The position numbers were made by a program, and so were the translations under genes. A model generated the notes under the pieces. That model ran no database searches, was not told the origin of the DNA, and was given only the letters and a program-made list of their open reading frames with translations. Of a stretch of DNA of 64,000 nucleotides, positions 1-10,616 are shown piece by piece (the first letter of the stretch is position 1; the number at the start of each line of letters is the position of its first letter). The stretch is from Nansenia antarctica (taxonomy: Eukaryota > Chordata > Actinopteri > Argentiniformes > Microstomatidae). The DNA is taken from NCBI GenBank assembly GCA_963989245.1, contig CAXDII010000112.1, positions 989,501-1,053,500 on the forward strand, written 5' to 3'.

Positions 1-145
1 CAGCACCAGGGAGGGGGCTGAAGGTAGAGGGAGTTCTGTTGGCTGTCTGGAGTGTCTGGGGGAGAAGAGTAGACCAAGACAGACTGACAGGCCTCAGTAT
101 CCAGAATAGATACACAACAGTCTTCTGTCCATACAAGCACATGTA

Positions 146-700
146 ATAATAATAATAATAATACATTCGATTTATATAGCGCTTTTCCGAGGCTCAAAGA
201 CGCTGACAATATGGGAAAAACGGAAAACACAGAAACAACAAGCAACAGATAACATGAGCACATAGAACACAGAGGTAACGAACGGGGAAGGGGAGGTTGT
301 ATGCATGTCCATGGGGGGAGGGGGGTGGCAGGGTGAGGGGAGATGGTTAGGGATAGGGGAGGTTGTATGCATGTCCAGGGGGAGGGCGGGGGTGGCAGGG
401 ATGGGGGAGATGGCTAGGGGTAGGGGAGGCTGTAGGCGTGGGAGAACAGGTAGGTTTTGAGGTGGGATTTAAAAGTGAGGAGTGAGGGTGAGTCTCTGAG
501 TGGTTGAGGGAGAGAGTTCCAGAGGCGGGGTGCGGCTCGTGAAAAGGCACGGTGACCGAAGCCTTTGAGTTTTGAGGGTGGGACAGTGAGGGGAACAATG
601 GATGAGGATCGGAGGGTACGGGTAGGGCGGTGGGGGAGAAGGAGGTCAGTCAGGTAAGGGGGGGCCAGGCTGTGGAGGGCTTTGTATGTGAGGATGTATG
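146..700 (-). mobile_element. L2-type LINE, 3' end fragment
   Basis: Read on the minus strand, about 470-695 encodes the typical C-terminal tail of L2/Maui reverse transcriptase polyproteins (motifs TYKALHSLAPPYL, then APRLWNSLP and TFKSHLKTYLF), although the frame drifts near the end. It is followed by a 3' UTR with the common fish tail motif TATATAGCGCTTTT (about 173-186) and a TAA-type simple repeat at 146-163, which is where such elements end. Only the last part of the element is present; the polymerase core is missing, so it is dead. The 5' break at about 700 abuts a zinc-finger gene fragment. Confidence 0.75.
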
Positions 701-905
701 TACATACAGTATATGATGGTGCAGCCAGCAGACGCCCCCCCCCCTTCTTCTTTAGGGCTCCTGCCTCCTTTAAACTCCTCCCACACTGGGAGCAGTCGTA
801 TTAACTAGTGTGTGTGTTCTCTGATGTCTCTTTAGGTTTCCTGCGTGACTGAAACTCCTCCCACACTGGGAGCAGCAGAATAGCCTCTCTCCTGTTTTTT
901 TTTTT
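700..905 (-). pseudogene. Truncated copy of the zinc-finger array end
   Basis: This stretch repeats the 3' end of the zinc-finger exon found at about 1921-2115. On the minus strand it holds about one complete finger unit (the CCSQCG-type spacer, then FSHA-like helix bases and HQR.H), the same altered last finger, and the same post-stop sequence with a C-run and the ATATGATGGTGC block. It ends abruptly in a T-run at about 893-910. It has no start, no linker to an upstream exon and only a sliver of the array, so it is best read as a local tandem duplication remnant of the gene's tail. Direct similarity is clear; the mechanism is inferred. Confidence 0.7.
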
Positions 906-1330
906 TTTTTTACAGATTATGAAAGTGTAGATTGTCAGCTCTCAAATTGTGATGTCATACACTGAAACCAGTTGAAAATAGTTGAAGATTTATTGTTTAT
1001 GTGAATGTTGGTACACCTCAATTCAACTAGCAGAGAAAATCTCCCTGAACCAAAACAAACAAACACGTTGGTTTCAGAACATGCTAAAACACATAACTAC
1101 ACAAAACTGGATTATCACACAGTCCCTAAACATGAACAAGACATGTATCACCATGACAACACTCACCAGAGTACAAAGCTCAGAACGTGTTAGAGCAGAC
1201 GAGTGTTGTGAATCACGTAATGAAAACAAGCTTAGTTTGCTGACAAATTATAAGTATTTAAGGATCCTAAAATTGTTGATTGCTATATTGAGGGGGCTCT
1301 ACAACATTTAAACTTTCAGAATATGAAAAC
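905..1330. repeat. 3'-flank block shared with a MITE and with the right arm
   Basis: This block lies downstream of the left zinc-finger gene and recurs in inverted form at about 51890-52360 downstream of the right gene. A diverged version makes up the interior (about 5620-6110) of the TA-flanked element at 5042-6551, and part of it occurs at about 8735-8872 inside a hAT element. Shared runs include ACACATAACTACACA, GAATGTTGGT and the stretch around TGTTG.TT..TATAT.GAG. Short open frames here (982-1311) look accidental. Confidence 0.65.
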
Positions 1331-1719
1331 AAATAAAAACACATTTAAAAAACAAAACATAAAAATCATCAGCATCATTAAACAATGTCAATATGTCCAC
1401 ACAGGCTAGAGGCCAATCTAACAAATGTGGGGGGAGGAATAGTGTTGGAGTACGTCCAGGCGTATGTCCAGAAAATAAGCTAATCTAATAGAAAACTGAG
1501 AAGTGATGGGATCTATATCTTAATATGATATGATGTGTACAACATCTTAGTCTTCTAGCTGAAACGTTAGGAGGATTTATTGCAAACATACAACATACCA
1601 GTATTCAGTCACACTCGGCTTCTAAACACCAAGACCACATCTGGGTGGAAGGGGCGGTGACCACATGACGGAGGAGGGGACATGGACATCTCAACTCCTA
1701 CGACCTCGATTCCTCCTTT

Positions 1720-1865
1720 ACTCTCCAGGAGGGAGAGGAGGGGAAGAGAGGAGGAGAGGAAGGGAGGAGACAAGAGGAAGGGGAGGAGGGGAAGGGGGGA
1801 GAGATATGGAAGGGAGGGTATGAGAAGAGGACAGGAGGAATTGAGAGAAAAGAATCAAGAAAAGG
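1720..1865. repeat. Purine-rich low-complexity tract in the zinc-finger 3' region
   Basis: About 145 bases of almost pure G/A on the plus strand (GGGAGAGGAGGGGAAGAGAGG style). It is mirrored as a pyrimidine tract at about 51300-51480 next to the right gene, so it predates the inverted duplication. Open frames over it are composition artefacts. Confidence 0.75.
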
Positions 1866-1978
1866 CTCATGTCGTGACACAACCTTCTCCCAGATCTGAT
1901 CAACAAGTAAATATCCATACAATATATGATGGTGCTGCCAGAAGACCCCCCCCTTCTTCTTTAGGGCTCCTGCCTCCT

Positions 1979-3132
1979 TTAAACACCTCCCACACTGGGA
2001 GCAGTCGTATTAACTAGTGTATGTGGCCTCTCCCCTGTGTGTATTCTCTGGTGTTTCTTTAGGGATCCTGCCTCACTGAAACTCTTCCCACACTGGGAGC
2101 AGCAGAATGGCTTCTCTCCTGTGTGTATTCTCTGGTGTGTCTTTAGGGATCCTGCCTCACTGAAACTCTTCCCACACTGGGAGCAGCAGAATGGCTTCTC
2201 TCCTGTGTGTATTCTCTGGTGTCTCTTTAGGGATCCTGCCTCACTGAAACTCTTCCCACACTGGGAGCAGCAGAATGGCTTCTCTCCTGTGTGTATTCTC
2301 TGGTGACTCTTTAGGTGTCCTGACTGACTGAAACTCTGCCCACACTGGGAGCAGCAGAATGGCTTCTCTCCTGTGTGTATTCTCTGGTGTGTCTTTAGGT
2401 CTCCTGCCCGACTGAAACTCTGCCCACACTGGGAGCAGCAGAATGGCTTCTCTCCTGTGTGTATTCTCTGATGACTCTTTAGGTTTGCTGCGTGACAGAA
2501 ACTCTGCCCACACTGGGAGCAGCAGAACGGCTTCTCTCCTGTGTGTATTCTCTGGTGTCTCTTTAGGGATCCTGCATCACTGAAACTCTTCCCACACTGG
2601 GAGCAGCAGAATGGCTTCTCTCCTGTGTGTGTTCTCTGGTGACTCTTTAGGTTTCCTGCCTTACTGAAACTCTTCCCACACTGGGAGCAGCAGAATGGCT
2701 TCTCTCCTGTGTGTATTCTCTGGTGTTTCTTTAGGGATCCTGCCTGACTGAAACCCTTCCCACACTGGGAGCAGCAGAATGGCTTCTCTCCTGTGTGTAT
2801 TCTCTGGTGACTCTTTAGGTTTGCTGCGTGACTGAAACTCTGCCCACACTGGGAGCAGCAGAATGGCTTCTCTCCTGTGTGTATTCTCTGGTGTCTCTTT
2901 AGTTTGCTCATACAACCAAATCTCTTTCCACACTGAAGACAAGAGTGAGTCTTCTGTCCTCCTTGAGTCTGTGGTTGTGATTTAAGGTGAGTTGGACAAA
3001 TGAAACTCTCACTGCAATCTAAACAGTGGTGATTCTTCTGTCTTGAGCTCCTCCTCCTCCGTCTGTGTTGTTTATGGCTTCCTGATGCGGTGGAGCTGGG
3101 CTCCATGTCTGAGTCTGGGTTGGAGCTCTCTC
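1979..3132 (-). CDS. C2H2 zinc-finger protein, last exon (left paralogue, 11 fingers)
   Basis: Terminal exon of a probable nuclear DNA-binding regulator. The acceptor is the TTCTTACAG just upstream of 3132 (minus-strand sense), entered in phase 1, and the frame then runs to the stop at 1979. It starts with a short acidic and serine-rich piece (ESSNPDSDMEPSSTAS), a basic RRRRSSRQ patch and one degenerate finger lacking its histidines. Eleven regular C2H2 fingers of 28 residues follow, joined by HTGEKPF linkers. Residues at helix positions -1/3/6 vary (for example HNS, QSK, KNS, DSR, RDT, QHS, ESR) while the rest is nearly constant. A twelfth finger is broken by a frameshift (tail HTLVNTTAPSVGGV). 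Start exon not found in the window, so this copy may be incomplete. Target DNA is unknown. Confidence 0.88.
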
Positions 3133-3559
3133 CTGTAAGAATAGGAACATATACAGGATTAGAAACAACATGAGAACAAGTGCTGCTTCCATAGACTCAG
3201 CAGTGCCAGAAGTAACACCTATCTCTGGAGTGTTTCTAAAATAATTTATTGCAGCTTATATATTTAGCTTTGGGTATCTGATTAATGGATTAACTGAATC
3301 TGTCATAGCTAGGTAGAGTTTGATAAGGACTCCAGGTGGACTCCATTGGCCAATATGGCAGAACCAGGGAGAAACAAATGAAATCTTTGAGAAAGAAGAT
3401 ACAAGAACACAGTGTCTCACAGAGCCACAAGCTAGCAGAAGAAATAGTAGAAAAACAAACAAAACAAAAAACAGGGTGAAAACACTTTGGAGTCAAACTT
3501 TCTGAAAACACAAGAGGAGTGTCTAGCCTCCACTAAGAATGTCTTCAATATAGCATATT

Positions 3560-3850
3560 ATATTGCCAAACATAATAGACCATACACAGATCACCATGCA
3601 GAAAGCCCTTCTTAAACTCAGACATGCAATTGATACCATTCCTGTGAGTAGTGCAGATTGGGAAAGAGGTTTTTCAGAAATGAATAATGTTGTCACACCT
3701 TTGCGCACACAACTGAGAATTGAAAACACCTCAGCTCTTATCTTTATTTAACTAGTTGGACCTCCTCTTGAGTGTTGGAACCCCATGAAATATGTAAAGA
3801 AGTGGGTGCCTACTAGAAGATCTGCTAGTCGTAAACTTGTTTATATTTGT
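3560..3850 (+). pseudogene. hAT transposase C-terminal (hATC) fossil in the zinc-finger intron
   Basis: On the strand opposite the zinc-finger gene, the reading frame contains WERGFSEMNNVVTPLRTQL, then after an in-frame stop LVGPPLE and, one frameshift later, MKYVKKWVPTRRSA. This is the layout of the hAT dimerisation domain at the end of transposases of the KIAA1586/ZMYM-like class (GFS.MN..T..R..L then GPPL then YVK.W). The rest of the transposase is absent. The same fossil is present inverted in the right arm (about 48560-48706 and 49775-49945), where a Harbinger element splits it. Family match is from recognition, not search. Confidence 0.65.
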
Positions 3851-4452
3851 GTGTGTGTAGATGGGCAAATCTATATGTATATATGCATGCAGACATGTTT
3901 GAGAGGGAGGGGTGGGTGGAGGGAGAAAAACAAAAAATATTCATGCCTTTTTCAATGTATCAATCTTCTATACTGGATTAATAAAAAAAAGAAGATCTGC
4001 TAGTCACTTGGCATGCATGCAGAGAGGACCGGCTTCAACATACCAGCTCATCTGGGATCTTCTGAACTAAGATTGTATATAAATAACTAGCTAACTTACT
4101 GTGTAAGAGATACGAGATAACCAAGATTAGAGACTGTCAGTGTACGTTATTGGCCTGCTGTATTACGGGAACTCAATGAAAAAGAAATAAAATGGATTGA
4201 AATTTAAAATTGCATCATGGACATTTTAATTTCAAGATCATTTAAGGTTTGATTTGTGAGGCAGTATTGAGCCCCACCATCACTCCCGCACCTTTACCCA
4301 CCTCTAACACAGAGCCCCCCCACTTAATAAATCCCACTTTAACCCCTGCGTAATGGTAATAATATATAAGGACCCATCCCCTATACACAATTAACACCAT
4401 AGAGCAATGTACAATAAATACATTATAATAGTAGTCAAGTTCATGAACTTAC

Positions 4453-4740
4453 CATCCAACTCACTATCTGTCTCCAGTAAATCATCTCCTCCCTCCTCTT
4501 CTTTCATCATCACATCTTTCTCCTCCACTTCCTCTTCTTCCATTTCTTCTTTCACCATCAGAGTGTTTTCCTCCCCTTCTTTCACCACAACTTCTTCTTC
4601 TTCCTCTTTCACTACCACATTATGTTCCACTGTTTGACTGCAGTCCTCCAGCTTCAATGCCACCATCTCTGGACCCTGCTGTGAACCCAGGTACTCTGTG
4701 GACTTGGCTTCAGACATGGTATCTGGGCTGTGAGATGGAT
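4453..4740 (-). CDS. Acidic N-terminal exon of left zinc-finger gene, copy 2
   Basis: An internal exon of 288 bases (96 codons), phase 1 at both ends. The acceptor is the ACATTACACAG preceding 4740 and the donor is G|GTAAGT at 4453 (minus-strand sense). It encodes DPSHSPDTMSEAKSTEYL, a GPEMVALKLEDCSQ block, and then a long run of glutamate with valine, methionine and lysine (KEEEEEVVVKE style). Such acidic segments sit between the coiled-coil start exon and the finger exon in fish zinc-finger families. Because both ends are in phase 1 it can be spliced straight to the finger exon or skipped without shifting the frame. It is a paralogue of the exon at 6944-7258. Confidence 0.8.
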
Positions 4741-5041
4741 CTGTGTAATGTAAACAAAGGAAGAGCCATAGTGGAGAGTTAATTTCTCAAATATTCAGAT
4801 TAACAAACACCTAACAAAGAATATGCACTACTATGAATTATTATAGTAAAGTGTCTTTCATGTTGGCTGGGCTGTGGCCTGATTCTCTACCCCTCTGGGT
4901 GAGTGGTGCACTCACATACATCCCCCCCATGGGTTTAAAAGGAATACACTGGTCTAAGAAACATGGTGTCTCATGCGTGCATTTCACATTCTTAAAATAG
5001 TAGTGATCCTATCTGACCTAAGACAGAGAATGTTAGGATTA

Positions 5042-6551
5042 CCGTATTTTCCGCCCTATAAGGCGCACCGGAGTATAAGGCGCACCTTCAATGAATGGCC
5101 TATTTTAGAAATGTTTTCATATACAAGGCGCACCGGCTTATAAGGCGCACCGGCTTATAAGGCGCACTGTCGTTTTTTTTTTTGACTGGGGTTGCGTTAC
5201 GCCCAAGCTCCACCTACTGCGTTGCGTCACCTCTCCATCGGTGTTGTGTCAACTTCCCGTTGTCCAAGCTCCACCTGAGCGTTGTCACCATCAACGTTCT
5301 ACCTGCTCCACTGTCAAAAATATATATGTTTCCACCTCAAGTATCAGCCGTTCGTCATCCATTTTTGCAACAAGCGTCAAGGACCTGCGGTGATTCACAG
5401 CTGACTCGCGTGAATAGCAATTCGCAATAGCTGCAACCACGAGATATAGAGTAGTTAGCTACAAGCATTTTCAATCTGCTATTATCTCTATTATGATTAA
5501 CCGCTGTGGTGATTTAACAGCTGATAAAAATACATCAAGTAGACTACAAACAGAGCAAAACAACACCAGAAAACAACCAATAGGCTATACAATTATAACC
5601 AACAACCAATATGTGACAGCTCCTGGTGAAATGTGCAACGTACTTTTTCAGTTTTTACACATGCTTAAACTACAGATTGTAAGCTTTCAAATGATGTGTC
5701 ATACATTCAAACCAGAGAAAGATTGAACACGACAGGCGTATTTGAATGTTGGTTCATCTCAAACACTGAATGGGAGAAAAGTGAATCTGACCAAACCACA
5801 ACAAACGCTGCTAGCGGCTAACAGCTAACAAAACACATCGCTACGAAGGTCTAAACTGTATTTTAATAACATGACAACATACTGGGAGAACATCGACATG
5901 CTAAAAACACATAACTACACATAACTAGATGAACACACAGTTCTTGCTTTTGAACACGAGCTAAAACGAAAGTATGTTTACAAATCAACCCTCCCTTACC
6001 GGTAGCCTCCGGCAAACGAGAATAATGAATCCAATACACAAATGATGAAGTGTTTAGTGATCGTTAAACTGTTGTTTATTATATCGAGTGGGTACTTTAA
6101 AACTTCAAGTTGAAAGCACCAAGAATCTCACTTTGTTCCCTCGGAAACTCTGTTTAGTCTTCTTTACTTGGGGTCTTGTGGTGTGGGACTGTGAGTAAGC
6201 ACAACACCGGTGTTTACTGATTACCGTAATGCTGCAAGCGGTGTGAGTGTCCGAATTGAACAGTTGGGTGAGTACGGCATCCATTCAGAGCACATGATAG
6301 AATAACAATAGCATTCGCGGAGATTCCAAGATGGCGGCCGTCGTTTACTGATTACCGTAATGCTGCAAGCGGTGCGGCTTTGTAGTTTACCAGTCGTACT
6401 GAAACATTTTATTATTATTAAAAAAAAAATATTGGTCATGTAATTTTTACATTTTGATCCATATATAAGGCGCACCGGGTTATAAGGCGCACTGTCGTTT
6501 TTTTTTTTTTTTGGGGACTTTTAAGTGCGCCTTATAGGGCGGAAAATACGG
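5042..6551. mobile_element. Nonautonomous TA-flanked DNA transposon (1.5 kb)
   Basis: The ends are perfect inverted repeats (CCGTATTTTCCGCCCTATA at the left, its complement at the right) flanked by TA at both sides, as for Tc1/mariner-type insertion. GGCGCACCGG-TTATAA motifs recur just inside each end. There is no transposase frame. A segment of about 127 bp is tandemly duplicated inside (ACTGATTACCGTAATGCTGC at about 6217 and 6345). The interior (about 5620-6110) resembles the zinc-finger 3' flank at 905-1330. It lies between the two acidic exons of the left gene. Superfamily assignment rests on the TA duplication only. Confidence 0.85.
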
Positions 6552-6943
6552 TAAATGTCAGGAATTGTAAAAACGTTTAAATGTATTTGGTTAAGGTATA
6601 TGTAAACCTCCAACTTCAACTGCAGGATACTTTATTATTAATTAATTATTTACAGAATCCAATATTCGTAATGTAAATAGTAAAAAAAACATGACCAAGA
6701 ATCCATCCTTGATCCATCCTTTCTTGTCTAAAAAACCTGATTTAACCCCATCAGTTAAGACACACTGCGTTCTGTCTGTTAAATAATATTCAATACAGCT
6801 ACATTAACCTGGTCCAGTTAACCTCTGAACAAGTAGGTAATGGTCATAATAAATAAGGACCCATCCCTAATACACAATTAACACCATAGACCAATAATGT
6901 ACATTACATACAATTATAATATTAGCCAAGTTCATGAACTTAC

Positions 6944-7258
6944 CATCCTTTCCTTCCTCTCCTCCATTTTCTTCTTTCACAATCACATCTTTCTCCTCCA
7001 CTTCCTCCTCTTCTTTCATTATCACATCTTTCTCCTCCACTTCCTCTTCTATTTCTTCTTTCACCATCATAGCTTTTTCCTCCTCTTCCTCTCTTCCAGC
7101 CACCATCATTTCTTCTTCTTCCTCTTTCACTAACACATTATGTTCCAGTGGTTGACTGCAGTCCTCCAACTTCACTGCCACCATCTCTGGACCCTGCTGT
7201 GAACCCAGGGACTCTGTGGACTTGGCTTCAGACATGGTAGCTGGGCTGTGAGATGGAT
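6944..7258 (-). CDS. Acidic N-terminal exon of left zinc-finger gene, copy 1
   Basis: An exon of 315 bases (105 codons), phase 1 at both ends. The acceptor is the ACATTACACAG preceding 7258 and the donor is G|GTAAGT at 6944 (minus-strand sense). It encodes DPSHSPATMSEAKSTESL, GPEMVAVKLEDCSQ and then a glutamate-rich stretch with an internal repeat (EEEVEEKDVIMKEEEEVEEKDVIVKEE), longer than in the other copies. It is the first recognised coding exon of the left gene; the ATG within it could serve as a start if the coiled-coil exon is really missing. Flanking intron sequence is shared with the other acidic exons, showing whole-exon duplication. Confidence 0.78.
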
Positions 7259-7477
7259 CTGTGTAATGTAAACAAAGGAAGAGCCACACATAGTGGAGAG
7301 TTAATTTCACAAACATTCAGATTACCAAGCATCTAACAAAGAATATGCACTACTATGAATTGTTATTGTAAAGCGTCTTTAGCAGTGGCTGGGCCGAGAC
7401 CCAATTCTCTACACCCTCTGGCTCTGGTGGGTTTGAAAGGAATACACTGGTCTAAGCAATATGGTGGTGTCTCAAAT

Positions 7478-7660
7478 GGTAATGGTAAATGGACTGACCT
7501 ATTCCAAAGCGCTTTACAATGGCCTCTAATTCCCCCATTCACACACCACTGGCAGCAAGCTACCATGAAAGGCGCGAGCCCGCTCATTGGGAGCAATTTG
7601 GGGTACAGTGACTTGCCCAAGAACAGTTTGACATGTGGTCTGTCAAAATACTTTGGAATG
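7478..7660 (+). repeat. SINE or LINE tail-like fragment
   Basis: Contains AATGGTAAATGGACTGACC, CCAAAGCGCTTTACAATG and CCCATTCACACACCACTGGC, the arrangement common in fish SINE and L2-like 3' tails. No head or polymerase is attached. It starts where homology to the right arm of the inverted duplication stops, so it may mark the inner breakpoint. Between it and 8038 nothing is recognised apart from a CAGCAGGGGGCGAC motif at about 7765. Confidence 0.5.
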
Positions 7661-8038
7661 CATGCAGGATTCTGCCACAGTACAGGATAGTATACAGGAT
7701 TGCTTTGCTGCATTGAGAATCTCCCTTCAAGAAGCATTTCCATGCAATGCCGTTATAGATCCAGCAGGGGGCGACTGGCAGTAGACAGCATATGCAAAGT
7801 AGTATTATAAAGAAATGAAGAAGAAGCCTTGACAAACACTCTAGCCAAGGTTAAGATACAATTATGGTGGGTATTGAGGTGGTCAGTATAGGATATCTTG
7901 ACAGTTATAATAGATCATTTAAACACTACAAATTGAAAAGTTAGGTTGACAGAGTTGGAGTTGTGCATACAGGCCTAACATTAGAGTATAAGTTACTTTA
8001 CTTGTTTAAATTCTTCCACCTGCTGCTACTCAGATAAC

Positions 8039-8349
8039 TGTTGGGGAAGACTTTACTCTAACACCTTCAAATAATAACAATAACAACTCTCTAAGAAACC
8101 GGAGCTGCTGATCACAAGAGGCCCTTTATTACAGACCGGGGCCTGAGCTAGTTCACGATGCAACTCTCTAGGCACTCAGAAATATCATCTCTTATAGAAT
8201 TCTCCTGGGGACCCCTCCCCAAATACTCATTTACATACCGTGCCCCCAACTCCCAGCTCAATATCCTGGGCCTGTTGCGGTGAAACCCTTTGATCAGTGA
8301 TTAGGCTAACTCTTTTCCCCCATATAGGCCTATTCCAAGCCCTTCTCAT
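8039..8349 (-). mobile_element. Possible LTR remnant, continued beyond the hAT insertion
   Basis: On the minus strand the segment has a TATAAGAG box (about 8189-8196), a polyadenylation signal AATAAA (8125-8130) about 65 bases further on, and ends in CCCCAACA at 8039, which resembles the U3-R-U5 order of a retroelement LTR. Sequence continuing past the hAT at 8350-10418 (from 10419 to about 10500) would be upstream U3. No internal gag or pol, primer site or second LTR was seen, so this is a weak call; it could also be unrelated unique DNA. Confidence 0.3.
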
Positions 8350-8906
8350 TAGGGATGCTCCGATTTATCGGCCACCGATTTAAATCGGCCGATTTCACTC
8401 CAAATGACTCGATCGGTGATCGGCAAAAATGGCCGATCGCAAAAGCCGATCTTTTAAGTTATTTTATTGTGGGAAAGCGTTATTTTTATGTTGCGATAAC
8501 TTCTCAACAGGATTTTACAGGGTTCGTTCAAACTATCGTAATTCTTGAACTATATGTGCAATCGAAAAAAATCCAACAGTTTCTGAAAGCAGATTCGTTG
8601 CACTCTCTAACCATTTAGGGTTATTACGGTAGTTCACCCCAAAAAATAATGCATTGACCTCAAAGCGTCATAGGAGCTGGAGAGTGATTTCAAGAGAAGC
8701 GGTATTTTTTTTATCATACAGCCCCAAACACAAACACGTCCCAAAACAAAAGTATTTACAAAAGCCTTACCAAACAGTAGTCTATGGCAAACGAGAATGG
8801 TGAATCCAATCCATAAAGTATTTAGTGATCGTTAAACTGTTGTTTATTATATTGAGTGGGTACTTTACAACAAAAAAACAACGAGTCGGTGAGTGGTGTA
8901 GCTCTA

Positions 8907-9046
8907 GGCTGTGTTCGTAAATTCGCTCTGGAAATCTGACCAGCAGTCATGGAATGCCTCTTGTCCAATCAAATTACTTGGTCCCTTTATGACGTTGAGC
9001 CCAGTGTGCCCTCCGGCGCTCTCAGAGCGAATTTACGAACGCAGCC
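8907..9046. mobile_element. 140-bp palindromic-ended element, copy 1
   Basis: The ends are GGCTGTGTTCGTAAATTCGC and its near-perfect complement (about 27 bp); a direct repeat CTA flanks both sides (8904-8906 and 9047-9049). The core has ATGGAATGCCTCTTGTCC and TTTATGACGTTG. It cannot code. Sister copies are at about 15852, 38474 and 45941. The 3-bp duplication suggests a PIF/Harbinger-like mobiliser; this is inference. Confidence 0.8.
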
Positions 9047-9483
9047 CTAGACTGTCTCGCGTCGCTTCTACCATGCTGCTACGCTGCTTCTATAACATCA
9101 GGATCAGACACAGGGCGAGACTTTCAAAATAAACCTTTTTAATGGCTTCTGTGTGCTTTAGACTTGCGTAGAATCGATTTTTTATTTATTTAAAAAGTCA
9201 GACCGGAAAATTTATTATTGTCGCCAGACCCACTGCGTGGGAATATGACGCGTGCGGATGAGAGACAACATCAAAACTTGCACTTATTGCTCGTGTGACA
9301 TTGGTTAATGGACGAGCATTCTAATAAAATAAATGTACAACGTTAAGCTGCGCCCAAAACCCTGATATGTTGCCATGTGAAATGATAAGACAAGAGGCCA
9401 CGATATGATAATCGCCGAAGGAGGCGATTCGACTGTAGGCATGTGAAGTTATAATTTCTTCAAACTTGCAGTGGTAGCAACGG

Positions 9484-9639
9484 TGTGTGTGTGTTTTAGT
9501 AAATATAGCGTGTGTGTGTAGCTGTACGTGTGTGTGTGTGTGTGTGTGTGTGACCCTCCTGTGAGAGGTGTGTGTGTGTACCTGTGAGAGGTGTGTGTGT
9601 GTGTGACCCTCCTGTGAGAGGTGTGTGTGTACCTGTGAG

Positions 9640-9692
<53 letters not shown>
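9484..9692. repeat. GT microsatellite with interspersed ACCTGTGAGAGG units
   Basis: Long GT runs broken by repeated CCTGTGAGAGG blocks at about 9550-9645, then an uninterrupted GT run to about 9691. The apparent HTHTHTHT protein frame over it is an artefact. Confidence 0.9.
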
Positions 9693-9693
<1 letters not shown>

Positions 9694-9992
9694 CATATCT
9701 CAGTATGTAGGCTATGCAGTGTAAGTAAGTGTGTGAGTTTATTCTGTTATTTATGCTATTATATCTAGTATTGTGTTGAGAAGCAATGGAAATGAATCAA
9801 GAATTGATAAAGTAGGCTAACTTACATTATCATTGTTCTATATGCAACAGAACAGATCACCCAGCATTGCTAATGAAAAGAATCAATGAATGTGAGTCTA
9901 ATAACAATACTTGCTCAATAGGTCTTAAAATCTATTAAAAGTGTTCTTATAAAGGTGACGGTCTTAAATGTAACTTGTTGAAACCTGCAGGA

Positions 9993-10041
9993 ACCCGCAT
10001 AATTAATTTAGGAACAGGTTGCTTACATTAATTATGCGGGT
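9993..10041. repeat. Perfect 15-bp inverted repeat inside the hAT element
   Basis: ACCCGCATAATTAAT at 9993-10007 pairs exactly with its complement at 10027-10041 around a 19-base loop. It lies about 400 bases from the right end of the hAT and could be a structural or protein-binding motif of that family, or the trace of a tiny palindromic insertion. Confidence 0.75.
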
Positions 10042-10616
10042 GTTACGGTCAGGGCCATCGCTACTTACACACGCATCATTGTTAGACCACTGTTAATGAT
10101 AGAGCTAACCATCTACGGACAAAAATAAGTGTCACCTTTTTGGTCCATCGCCAGTTTGCACCCCTGCGTATGTAAACCATGAAGGCCACGTTGATGATGT
10201 CTTTTATACAGCCATATCGACTGACTTGGGTCTGTGTTTGCTTGGTGCCTAATGGATCAAGACTTTTGTCTAAAAAGCAAAATATATGTAGGCTATTATC
10301 CAGTCAGTAGGCCTACAGTTACGTATTTAAAAAAAGATCGGTATCGGTATCGGTAGATCTTGAGGAAAAAAATCGGTGATCGGTATCGGCCCCAAAAATC
10401 CAGATCGGAGCATCCCTACTTCTCATGATTACTCTGGGCATTATTAATAACACCTAATAAGAGATAAGACTCAGGGATTAAAGCAAAAAAAAATCTCCTG
10501 ACTGAAAATGTGTTCAAGCCAAGTCATATTCTCATTTTAACCTCCACTATATGTTTGTATTTTATAACGTTAGCGTTTTAAGGGAAGAAGATTCATTTGA
10601 ACAGCTTTTCTATTGC

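Larger units (their letters stand above)
905..7475. other. Left arm of a large inverted duplication
   Basis: The order 3' flank, finger exon, intron with a hAT fossil, acidic exon, second acidic exon and adjoining intron is repeated in reverse orientation at about 33275-52360. The outer breakpoint is near the T-run at about 905 (right arm: about 52360). The inner end is near 7475, where the block containing CACCATATTGCTTAGACCAG (minus-strand sense) stops matching. The left arm holds one private insertion, the 1.5-kb element at 5042-6551, and lacks the Harbinger and hAT insertions of the right arm. Seen by direct comparison; exact identity was not computed. Confidence 0.85.
8350..10418. mobile_element. 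hAT-type nonautonomous element (2.07 kb)
   Basis: It is bounded by TAGGGATGCTCCGAT at the left and its complement ATCGGAGCATCCCTA at the right, and flanked by an identical 8-bp duplication CTTCTCAT (8342-8349 and 10419-10426), the hAT signature. Subterminal CGATCGGTGATCGGC-type repeats occur at both ends. No transposase frame was found. It contains a 140-bp element at 8907-9046, a GT microsatellite at 9484-9692, and a block at about 8735-8872 related to the zinc-finger 3' flank. Confidence 0.92.

Noticed and set aside
2241..2942. Second-frame open frames (TRREAILLLPVWAEF repeats) over the finger arrays
   Set aside because: These are shadow frames of the 84-bp zinc-finger repeat unit.
9496..9696. 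HTHTHT-rich protein frame
   Set aside because: A translation of a GT microsatellite.
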